A DNA stretch of 64,000 nucleotides from Eudorina sp. 2006-703-Eu-15 (Eukaryota; Chlorophyta; Chlorophyceae; Chlamydomonadales; Volvocaceae): assembly GCA_003117195.1 (NCBI GenBank), contig BDSI01000028.1:248001-312000 (forward strand), written 5' to 3'. Of the stretch, positions 26,118 through 37,200 are shown one piece after another. Both the position numbers and the translations under genes were made by a program. The notes below the pieces were generated by a model that saw only the letters and a list, made by a program, of their open reading frames with translations, ran no database searches and had not been told where the DNA came from. Position 1 is the first letter of the stretch. The number at the start of each line of letters is the position of its first letter.

Positions 26118-29100
26118 CTACCACCTCTTCAAGACCTTACTCCCTGAGCACTCCGCATCAATTTCCGACAGGAGGTGGGACCACGGCCCGGTCCAGCCAC
26201 CAGCGCCAGGTGGGTGTGCGGGGCGGTGCTGCGGGGGCGCGGGAGCTGCGGCCGGCGTGTAGGGTGGGTATGGCGGTGGAGGCACCCACGGGCCCGGCCC
26301 CTGCGGGTGAGGGCCGGCCCCGGCAGCGGCCGCAGACGGGGGTGGCAGAGGCGGCCCTGGAAACGGCATCTGCTGCGGCGGCCCGAATTGCGCCGTTCCC
26401 GCGCCCCAAAATTGGTTGATTTGGAGATTCATGTTGAAGCACGGCCAGCCGTACGGGTGTGGCGCGTAAGGTGGTGTCGAAGGGTTTACTCCGCAGCCGT
26501 ACTGGTACGGGTACGGGTACGGCGCGGAACCGTGCGGCGGTGGTGGCGGGGGTGGTGGTGGCGGTGACTGCCAGCCATGCATTGGTCCAGACGGGACCCC
26601 CGCTGCGGCGTGTACGCCGCCGTATGGGTAGGTGCCCCGAGCGGAATTCATCGAACCTTCCTCGCCAGGCCAACCACTGTACACGGCAGATGCCGGCATG
26701 CCGCCGCAGGTGGAAGCGGTGTCCGGGTACGGCGAGCACCCCGCTGGCATATCTGCTGGTAGAGGTTGCGTCGGAACTGGTGCTGCTGCGGGTGCTCGTG
26801 CTGCGGGTGCTGGTGCTGGTGCTGCGGGTGCTGGTGCTGCTGGTGCTGCGGGTGCTGCGGGCGCGGGCGCGGGTGCTGGTGCTGCTGGTGCTGCTGGTGC
26901 TGCGGGTGCTGCGGGCGCGGGCGCGGGCGCGGCGGGTACTGGTGCTGGTGCTGGTGCTGCGGGTGATCCTGCTTCTACGACTGATGGCATGGCTGTCATC
27001 GTCGCTGACGCCGTCGGCGCCACTGACTGAGCCCATGCGGCCACCTCCGCCTCCACCGCCGCCGCCTCCACCGCCGCCGCCGCCGTGAGTTGTGTCGTCG
27101 TCGGCGGCGGCGGCAGCGGAGGCACGTCAGGCGCGGCCGCCAGGGGTGCCCCATCAGCGGTCGCAGACTGCGGCGCCAGTTTGTCGTCAAGCTGCCCTGG
27201 CGGGGACAGGACAGCGGTCTCGGGCTGCAGCACCCGCTCCGTCCCCCTCCGCGGCACCGCCTCTCCAGCCGCGGCGTGTGGCGGCCACGGTGACGGCAGC
27301 GGCGCCGCAGCCTCCTCACCTTGTGGTGACAGCGCCACTGCGACAGCAGACGGCAGCGGCGGCGCAACCAGGACCAGCCCGGGGTCCCCCAGCGGGCAGG
27401 AGTCATGCCCCGGCGGCACCTCGGCGACTGAGGTGGCGGTCGCCTCCGCGACCGACACGGCGGCGGGCGGTGACGTCGGCGCCGACAGCGCCGGCCCCGG
27501 CACCTCCTGGACGGACGCCGCATCCGTCGCAGCACTGCCGGCCGGACTGGCGGCGGCGGACGTGTGGAGCTTCTTCGTTGCCCCCCGGCCCTCCGGGCTC
27601 TGCTCTGACCGCCGTTTCTGTGCTGCCTTCGCCGCCGGACGACAGCCCTCGGTGCAGCCCACGGCCCCGGCGGCACCGGCCGCTACGACCTCCGCGGTCG
27701 CCCCGCCGGAGGCAGTAGCTGCGGGAGCGGTGGCTGCCGCGATGGCAGGGGCAGCAGGCTGGGCAGCGGCGGCAGCGGCGGCCCCCGCCAGGTCCGCCGC
27801 CGCCATCGCCGCCGGCGCCATCTCCGCAAAGCGCGGCGCCATCTGCATCCGGCTGGGTGCCACCTTGAGCTTGGTGATGGCGGCCACCACCTTTGCCGTA
27901 CCATACGTCAGTGCATTCAGGGGGCAGCGGCCACGGGACAGGGTCGGTGCGGCGGCGACCATCTCGTAACCCTACCCCGCATTACTAATACCATATAGTA
28001 CAAGAAAAGGTTGTAAAGTACGACGCCGTACAGAAAAGATACAGTGAGGTAAGAACAGCACAGCTCAGCAGCATTGTGCAGAACTGAGAACCACGACAGC
28101 TTAGCGCCGTCGATCCATGGAAAAAATAAAGTGCGCACAATGATTCAAGGGCTCGCGTGCGTGCCCTTCCGTGCTCGTCCTCCAGCTCCACGAATTTGTC
28201 GTACAGTGCAGTACATGGTGGTCTACGGCTTCCCTATACCATAGCCAGTTAGTCAGTGTCTCTCCTTTAGGGTCGCGCTCTGCCACCCAAATGCGAAATA
28301 AAAGCGGCAAACAAGGTGCGAGACGCAGGTATAGGAATGGTGAAACAGACGCGACGGAGCGTTGACCGGCATTCCGTTTTCGGCCAGGTGACACGGTCCG
28401 GGTGAACCGTGTGAACACATCGCGTGCACGGCAAGCCCGTGCCGTACTACCGTACTCACCAGCCTGTGGACCTCGTCTTGGTCCGGTAGTTGGTGGACCA
28501 GCACGCTCGCCTGTAAGAACGTCTTCCCGTCCTCACCGAGCTTCCACAGCTCCAGGGGAGACTTCCGGTCCACCTCCTTGAAGCCCAGCTTGTCCTTCCA
28601 GTATCGGAGCACATGCCGATCCGTGACGGAGACCGTCAGGTACTGTCGAGGGAGGGGGAAGGGGAGGGGGCGGTTTGGGGGGAGGCCAGGCTGTCAGGAG
28701 AAGGCAGCTGCTGTACGGCAAAGGGTGGGTGGGGACCAGGGGGCGATTGACGACGTCGAGGTGGCGGCGCGCTAAAGCCTAAAGCCTAAAACCCTAGAAG
28801 GAGACAGAAGAGTAAAGGACTGAGTGACGAGAAAGTGCACGAGAGACCAACAGACCCCTTTTGCCTCCCACCTACCGATTTAAAAGAAACAACCGTTCAC
28901 ACCTAACAACCTACCGAATCACCCAACCTCCTACCGGACCACCCTACTACCCTGCATCTACCATTTCTCCACACCCACCAATTGCCCCAGCTGGTCTGGT
29001 GGTCTCTTTCTCCACCCGCCCAGCCGGCGGTGCCCCCCCTGACCCCTCCCCCACTATTAGTCACACTCACCTTCATGCCGGCCTCCACCGCTTTCAGCTG

Positions 29101-31944
29101 GATGCACCGGACCAGCAGCCGACCCAGACCCTGCTTCTGATACCTCCGCTTGGTCGCCTGGAACAAAATCTGGATGGGGCCCGCGGGGAATAGATGGAGC
29201 AGCAAGCTGGATGCAGGGGAAAGCTGTGGAGGCAGAGGCACGCGAGACCGACGGCAGCAACCGACGGGGGCGGCATGTGGGCTCAAGAGGCGCGGAGACA
29301 CGGCGAGTTGCGATTTGTGATGGAGGCCAAGGGGCCAATGAATGACTGCCAGGGAAGGATGACTTCTACTGTTGTGTCCCTCCCCGGTGTTGCACTGAGT
29401 TACACGAAACAATGTCCCACCGGCTGGCCCATCTAGGCAAGGGATCCCCTCAGCCGAAGTATATTGCAAGGCTTTATCCCTGGCTATGGACAGTCCTCAG
29501 GAACGGGGGTGGTTCCCTGGTAGAGTTGGTGCGGGGTGTGCTTCGGTGCACGGGGTGTGCCACGGTGGCGCGGTTTCGTTTTTGCAGTGTGTGGTGCGGA
29601 AGCTGCGGCTGTCACCGATGACCCGAGGGGTCCACTGTAACACCACTTGCAACTAAAAAAGGCATCGATTACCCAGGCTGTTGGTGGTGACCAGGGTAAC
29701 GCGAGGTCGGCATGTTTGCGCGCTTGAAAAGAACCCGCGCAATAACGCCGTACAACCTGCCAATGACCTATGTCCCCCCCTCACGCGGCGCCCGACGCAG
29801 CAGCCATCTCGGTCCCGCCGCTCTCCCCTCTGGGACTGAGGTCGTACAACCTGCCAATGACCTTTGTCCCCCCCTCACGCGGCGCCCGACGCAGCAGCCA
29901 TCTCGGTCCCGCCGCTCTCCCCTCTGGGACTGAGGTAAGATACCTCGAACGACACCTGTACGGCCGCCCATGCCCGTACACGCACCTGCATATGATCTCC
30001 CCAGACGGGGGTCCCCTTGCCGTGGACGGCCGCCCAGATGTTGAGCCGCGCCGCCACCGCGCAGACCAGCTCCGACCCCAGGTACAGACCCATCGCCAGA
30101 CCGGCTTCCCTGCGTAGGAGGAGGAGGAGCGGAGGAGGAGGCGCGAGAGGCCGGGGAGGGGGAACGCGGGCAGGGGACGGTCAGGATTTGCTTGATATGC
30201 GTGCACGGCAGCGTCCCGGGACCGGAAGATATGTCCTGGCGGGTCGAGTGCGTTTATCAGCCAACTCTTATCTATTGAAGTCAGAACGGCTAAGCTGCTT
30301 GAATAGGAATCTGAACATTGACCGGACACAAGGTACGGCACTGCAATTGTCCCTCCCGCTGTCCCGCTGTCCCGCTGTCCTGCCGGTCGAAGAGGGTAGC
30401 TCTTGCAACGGTGAGAGAGTGAGAGAGTGACGCCTCAGGAAGGGAGGGCGCTCTCCGGCCGCAGCTCTTACTTGGGTGGGATCCATGTACACGCACACGT
30501 ACACGAACCCACACACGACGCGGGGCATCATCACCACCCACATGGCCGGCGTGGTCTCGTCCATCACGCGCTCGGGGTCGGTTTCGCTCCGGCCCCGGAA
30601 GATCTGTTTCCGGATCTGCGGACAGGCCGGAGGGCCCGGCGGGCCGGCGGGCAGCCAACCGGGGGGGTGCGCACAGTGCAATCTCACGACCTCGATGGGC
30701 GCAGGCAGCGGACAGGACGGAGGGCAGGCAGATTCACACCGGATGGTCCGCCGTACATCGTACAGTCCATCACGCACGCCGTACGCCACACGTGGGTGGA
30801 GTGGTTCACGTCACACATCTACTACGCCAAGGCATCATGTACGGCGATTTGGCCAAGCGGCCTCGAAAGTAGAACGCAGGCGTTTCCCCTGGGGTGCTGC
30901 ATCCCCGGTGGCCCCCTCACGGCAAGGGGTCCTTGAGCGGGAAAAAACAGTCCAGTCAAGTCGTACTGCCGTACCATATCTGCCACTCGCCTGCCCTCCA
31001 TTGCCCTTGAACTCCTCGCACAGCATCTTGCAGGCTTCGTGGTAGGGCCCTTCTTTGCTGGCGTCGCTTCCCGGGCCGTACGGCCGCAGGAAGCTGGCTA
31101 CCACATTGACCTGCACATCCCCCCGGGTGGGCGACCGATGCGGGCGGGCGGAGGGTTTGAACACTCCCTCCGTGGCCCGTGGGGGAAGGGGAAGGGGGAA
31201 GGCCCTTCCGCGTGTGACGGTCGGTGACGGGTCTTCCTCGGCGCACCCGACGTGACACGCTCAGCGGGACACGGGGCCGCGCGCGTCACGCACGCACGCA
31301 GGGTGCTTGTGTGCGGGGGGTGTATGGGAGGGGCGGGGAGTGGGGGCGGCGCAACCACAGCCACGGGAGCCAAGCGAAGCGGGCCGCGGGCGGGCACACC
31401 AACATTCACACCGGGTGTATGTCGAGGGGCGGGGCGACTCTCCGCTACCCCCGCGTCGCGCGCCCCGGCTCTCGGTCTCAGACCGGGGTGCGGCGCTGCC
31501 CCATCCTGGCGGGTCACCCTCAGGATTTCGGGAGAAGGGGCGCGAGCGAAGATGTTGACGCCGATTTCGTCAGCATTTTTGTTCTCATGTTCAGCCGTAG
31601 ACCGAAGGATCTCCCGATATCAAGAAGGGGCCAGAACGTGGTCCGGGGCTCCTCCTTCCTAACAGGGTCTGGAGCCCATTGATTAATCGGTACGATTAGG
31701 AGGTGTATGCTCAGACGAAGAGCTGGACTGAGGGACACGCTGGCGTCTGCCGTGTTTGACGTCGCACCCGCGCACAACGCGCCTTGAACGGCACGTGGAC
31801 TCGAAATGCTGTCCGCACTGCCCATGTTCGTCGACGATATCTCACCTTTCCGGCAAACGTCGCGAGTTCTAGCTGCCTGTAGTTCAGCGCGCGGAGCGCC
31901 TCCTCTAGAACGCGCCGTGCGCCCTTCCGCCGCGACCGGTCCAT
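26118..31944 (-). CDS. GNAT-like N-acetyltransferase with long Pro/Ala-rich tail
   Basis: Proposed exons are 31846-31944, 30991-31110, 30472-30615, 29986-30109, 29071-29169, 28460-28642 and 26118-27971, about 870 residues. Exon 1 is MDRSRRKGARRVLEEALRAL. Exon 5 has QATKRRYQKQGLGRLLVRCI, the R/Q-x-x-G-x-G/A acetyl-CoA loop of GNAT enzymes. Exon 6 continues YLTVSVTDRHVLRYWKDKLG, the matching C-terminal half of the fold. Upstream exons (AMWVVMMPRVVCGFVYVCVY) fit the preceding beta strands. The last exon encodes over 600 residues of Ala, Pro and Gly with repeats, ending EIDAECSGSKVLKRW. The substrate is unknown; some algal and plant chromatin proteins carry this type of GNAT half-domain. Weak points: intron 2 would use a GC donor, the phase between exons 3 and 4 does not match, and the join to the last exon rests on phase and an upstream in-frame stop. 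The tail could be a separate gene. Confidence 0.5.
26786..26975 (-). repeat. Coding tandem repeat for Ala/Pro (PAPAAPA-type)
   Basis: On the minus strand, GCACCAGCA- and GCACCCGCA-like units repeat through this block and translate to alternating Ala and Pro. It lies in the tail of the GNAT-like protein. Such tracts are common in volvocine proteins and probably disordered. Confidence 0.7.
29750..29937. repeat. Two 94-bp direct tandem copies in an intron
   Basis: Copy one (29750-29843) and copy two (29844-29937) differ at only a couple of positions (for example CCTATG against CCTTTG). Both begin GTACAACCTGCCAATGACCT. They lie in the intron between exons 4 and 5 of the GNAT-like gene, and read as a recent tandem duplication. 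Confidence 0.9.
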
Positions 31945-33201
31945 CGTTCCATAGGACTGGGAGGGACGTTATGAGGCAAGAAGAATTTGATAAGATTGCG
32001 TAATTGCGCATATAACAAAATTTGAAGCACGCGGAACGTTTCCACGAAGGGGACGTTCCGGACGCGCCACGGACCCATGGGTCGCAGATTGTGTCCGCGG
32101 TCGCGAGTCTGTTCGCCGCATGCCGCACAGTTTTCGGCACGTGTCATGGTGTCAACCAATGTCGACGCCAAAGAGCGGTGGCTGCTGGAGCAGCTTGCGG
32201 GTCACAGATCCAATCGGCACACATCTGGATGCCGTGTCCGCGGGTGGAGATGAATGAATGGATGGATGGATGAACGTTACAGCGGACCCCAAAGGGATCA
32301 ACGGTGTATACCCGGGAGATGTCACTCGGCTCGCCGCTTACATGGGCTCGGAATGGAATTGTGTTACCAGGGCTCCTCAAATACGGTCAAGAGCAAAACG
32401 ATGTCCAAGCTCCACCGGCACCTTGTTCACGCTCCCGAGCCCCACCAGCACTGCTGCGGTGCTTTCTCATCGTGATCCGATTATCAGCCCCCCCCTCGCG
32501 GTCTCGCGCCCCCTCATGGCCCCGCGAGGTTCATTCACATGGGGACTCTGGCCGCGTGCACACTCCAGTGTCGTGCTTCGTTCCCTAAAAGACGATGCTT
32601 GAAAAGGACATGCCAGCAGCCGCACGGCGCGCGCCGACTAAGGTCGTCACGAGTCAGGGAGTCAATGGGTGCGTCATGGATGGGTGCCACAAATGATGAT
32701 ACCGACCCACACCGAGATATGTGACAGCAGGAGGGTTTCCTCCTCATCTTGCGGAGGAGGGTCTCCCGTGCGAGATGCTCGACAGGAGTCCAGAGTCCCC
32801 GTACAGCAGCATCTCCGTACGACCGCCCAAAGGCCTCATCAAACCGCTAACAACAAGCATAACGAACATGTGACAAGTTATATCCGTATCGGTGCCCGGT
32901 GCCTCGAGCGAGCTGGTACTCGCTTGACACCGTCGGGATGCGAGTAGCTTGCGCACTCCACATACCCTCACACACATATACACACACCATAATCACAAAA
33001 AAATATCGCACACACGATTATGCCGCATATTGCATGGCACAGCATCCGATTTCGACCCTCCTGCGCAAACCCACCCGCGCCAGGCGACCGCCCATCCCCA
33101 TCCCCATCCCCATCCCCATCCCTGCCTCGGCGTCAAGCAGGTTTCCTTCGAGCGCGCCCGCGTCGTCGTCGTTCGTCATTCCGGGGGCTTCCGTCGGTGT
33201 C
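31945..33201. other. Gap between the GNAT-like and EF-hand genes
   Basis: Both neighbours are on the minus strand, so this holds the 3' UTR of the EF-hand gene and the promoter of the GNAT-like gene. A TTACA at 32338-32342 (TGTAA on the minus strand) is a candidate polyadenylation signal about 860 bases past the EF-hand stop. A GACCCATGGGTC palindrome lies at 32072-32083 and a short ATGG run near 32256-32273. Confidence 0.4.
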
Positions 33202-34196
33202 TTATCCGAAGATGATGCTGCTGCGGTTGTGGTCGGGGTTGCGGCTGCGGCCGGTGGCGGGGCGGGAGGCGGAGGAGGGCTCCGAGGAGGTGGAGGGGGT
33301 GGGCGAGGAGGTGGAAGCGCCGCTGGAACCGGTCATGTCGCCGTACAGCGCCACGGACTTGATGCCCTGCGCGAGCGTGTGTGTGTGGGGGGGGGGCAGG
33401 GTGAAGGCGTCGGTGGATCGTCGGGGTGAGTCCTTTGCGACACGAGACAGGCTGTCGCGGACTAGTCCTTGCGCCCAGATGCGGCTGCGTTGTTGGGCCC
33501 GCCTCCTAAGAGCCCCCTTACCCCCCCTTTTTGTCAATAAAGACAGCGAAACCGCAAAAGTGCAACAAACCCATAACCGCCTATGTAGACCCTTACCCCC
33601 CCCCCTTAAGGCCCTTCCGCTTCAATCCGGTTGGGCATGGTGGGCAGCACACCCGCCAACCTCCCCCCTCAGGATTGGCCATGCAGGGCTGCCGGATCTA
33701 CCACTCGTACCCAAGTCACTGCACCATGTCGTACCGTTGGTCAACTGTACCATGTCGTACCATGGGTCAGAACTCGAAACAATTACCAGGACCTGAAGGT
33801 GAAACTCCAAACAACCGCTCCCGCACAGCTCGACGCACACGAACACGCGAATTCCAGCGCGTGCCCTGTCCGCCCAATAACGCACAAACCCACGCCATTC
33901 CTATCCCTATACCCTGTCCCACCCAGCCACTCAGCCACCCACCGTGATCCCCTGCTCCGCCAGCTTGGCCTTGACGGCGGTCAGGTCCTTGGTGTCCACA
34001 TCGAAGTCGTCCGTCAGCTCAATCACTTTCTGGAGGGGGACCGGACCGGCGTGGGGCCGCCAGGGACGCATCGCAGACCGGCGGCGTCAAGCGCGGGGCG
34101 CTGCGCGCAGGGCACAGCTGGTGACACAGCTCCAGCAGACAGGACGCCGGTGACGCGGTGTCGACAGCGGATCAGGAGACGACAGGACGCGGGAAC

Positions 34197-34270
<74 letters not shown>

Positions 34271-37200
34271 ACGAGCACGCGCGACCGCATCCGGGGACAG
34301 GGAGCCTGAGGGGCAGGAAGGGTGGCCCTGCCCTCCGTACTTCCTTGCCTCCAAACCCTCACTTCCTTGCCTCCAAACCCTCACTTCCTTGCCTCCCTCC
34401 GCGCCTCAGTCAAGTGCCATCCCACCTACTTCCGCCCCAAGCCCCGGCTGGCAAACCTCTGTACCCGTCACTCTCACGATCCGGCCCCCACTGAGAAATG
34501 CCTACATGATGACGCAGCTCGCACGACTCACGAGGACCGGTGTCTACCCTTAACTCGAGGCGGCTCATTAGAATCCACACATGGGTAGCCTGGCGCACCC
34601 GGAACTCCAAACAAACAAACCCCCATCCACACACATATACACACATATACACACATATACACACATATACACACGCATGTTTTTCCTCTCCCGAGTAGGT
34701 TGGCGCGGGTTTCCTCGCAAGCCACCTGCTCTCATCCCCCTGTTTGATCAACCCCACCCACCCACGCGCGCACGCGCGCACCTGCGTGTCGTCCTCCAAC
34801 ACCACCAGCACCCGCTTGCACGTGGTGTTGGCGCACCAGCCCTCGCCGCCGCTTACGTGCCACACGTTGCGCATCATCAGCTCAAAGTAGTCGTCACCCG
34901 CGGGGCCCTCGTCGATGTTGGACGAGATCATCCTGAGAAGGGTCCAGGGAGGGAGGGAGGGTATAGGAAATTAGTAGACATAGGAGGAGGGAGGCAGCGA
35001 GGGAGAAAGGCAGCGAGGGAGGGAAGGGTGCAGCGAGGGGCCACGGTGGGCGGGGGATGCGGATGGTGGGTTTGGACTTGCGACTTCCCTGCATCTGTAA
35101 CGAGTGAGGGGTTGGCGGGTGGACGGGTGCACGGCCGGGGCTGCGTACACGCAACGGGCTTCCGGAGCTGGATCGGCAATCTTGACCCCGCTGTTCCCAG
35201 CTCGTCTCGCGGCCCAGTCCTGCCTTGCTTGACCGACCGAGACACACGCACCCCAACTGCACAACCAGGAGGGACAGGCGTGCGCAAAGATTCCCCGGCG
35301 GCAGCCTCCTAACACAAAATACAACACGCATCATTTCCGCCCACCCCAACACCAACCCAGGCCCCGAGGAGGTCCGAGCTGCCCGGGCCCCTGCGGTGCC
35401 CTGCCTCACGCGTAATAGGCCTTGAACTCATCGAAGTCCACCTGGCCATCGCCTGCAGTGCCGCCGCCAGCCGCCTCGAAGACGCCCATGAACTCCAGGA
35501 GAACCTGAACGGTACGGCAGTATGGCAGGTATGGTTGTACGACAGGTACGGCAGTACAACAGATCGAGAGTTAAGGGATCGACCACGTGTGTGCGACATC
35601 GCGCACGACCTAGGAACGCCTAGATCCCACAGGGTCGTACGTCATGGCGCCAAGCTCCCGACAGAGTCAAGTCCTCGTTCCTGCTGGGGTCCCACACGAC
35701 CCCTTGCCCTGACCCTGAACTCAGGCGACCACGCCAGCGTTACCCTGACCGCCCGGGGCTGTACACTCCACAAACAGCTCCCGACCCACCCACCCACCCA
35801 CCCACCCAGCTTCGGGTTCTTCGGGTTTATTCTTTTTCCAATTTAACCCACCCTACCCACCATGCGCGGCGACTTGATTCCGGCGACCACGTCCGGGTGG
35901 CGGGAGGCGTCATAGCGCCGCTCCAGGTCCGCCAGGGTCACCTTGCCGTCGCCCGTCTTGTCAAGAACCTGAGGGGGGGGGCGGGGGAGGGCGGGGGAGG
36001 GCGGCGGAGGGCGGGGGAGGGCGGGGGAGGGCGGGGGAGGGCGGGGGAGGGCGGGGGACGGGGGGAGGGCGGGGGACAGCGGGGGTTAGGATAATATTCG
36101 GAAGGCGGAAAGGGCGGGGGAAACAGCAATGCAGCGCGCAGAATAGGCATGGTCACGGCATAGCGCTCAACTCACAACAGCAAAAGGAACCGCGCCCCGC
36201 ACAGGCCAGCACGCGAGGCATACGGCATCCGCCGAGGAGCTGACAGTGGGTCACTGCCGGTTGGGCCCCTTCTGCGGCACCCGACGTGCGGAGCATGGTG
36301 CTTTGATTCGGTGGCAGGCTGTATGGGGGTGGCTGCCCTATGATACGGCGACAAGCACCTGGCCCGGTTGGAGATGGCATTGCAGCCCCGCCCCGCCCAG
36401 CTCCTCCCCCCTTCGTGAGGACCAGCGGGACAGGGCTTGCACGGGCCATCGGGCCTCGTCACCTGCGACACCGTGTCGACCGCCTTCCCTCCTCCAGACA
36501 ACCCGCCCCCGCGCCGTACGTGGGTAGCGCCCCGGGGGAAACATGCGCATCGCTTGCGCTGGCAGCCCGTGCTGCCACTTACATCTAGCAATTCCCCATG
36601 CCCTAGTCCCCTCGATCCCCTTGCCCCAGCGCCTCATACCTCATCCCCGATCCCACACGCTACCGCTCGCCCAGCCGCGTCCCGCGTCCCTGCCCGCTCC
36701 TTTCACGCTCTGCCCCTCACGTGTAACCGCACCTTGAAGCACTTCTTGACCATGTCCAGCCGCCGCTCATTGAGGTCGCCCCGCAGTCCCAGCAGCAGCT
36801 CGTCCAAGGTGATGAAGCCGCTGGAGTCCCGGTCCAGCTTCCGGAACAGGCGGGTCATCTCCGCCTCCGCGAGGTTGAGACGCATCTCCAGCAAGCCCTT
36901 CTTGAACTCGTCGTACGCTGTGTCGTACGAGTGGGATGTGGACGCCGGGGCCATCGGGCCGAACGTACGGCATTGGGTGCAGTTTCGGTGTTCAAACACA
37001 GAAAGCGAGGCCACAGAACCAAAGCACGCAAACTGCGAGATGTCCGAACGACCGCTGTGCATTAACAAAAGTGATCTGCGGAATGCATTCGGCCAGTCGG
37101 CTATACCCCAACCGCGCATGCCCCTTTTAGGGATTCGTAACAGGCCCACAACTTTCCGTGATGTCTCTACACAATTCCTACACCAGCAACGCCTAAACGG

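Noticed and set aside
27085..27969. Plus-strand 294-codon open frame
   Set aside because: It is the antisense shadow of the Pro/Ala-rich exon; its composition mirrors the GC-rich repeats and it has no motif.
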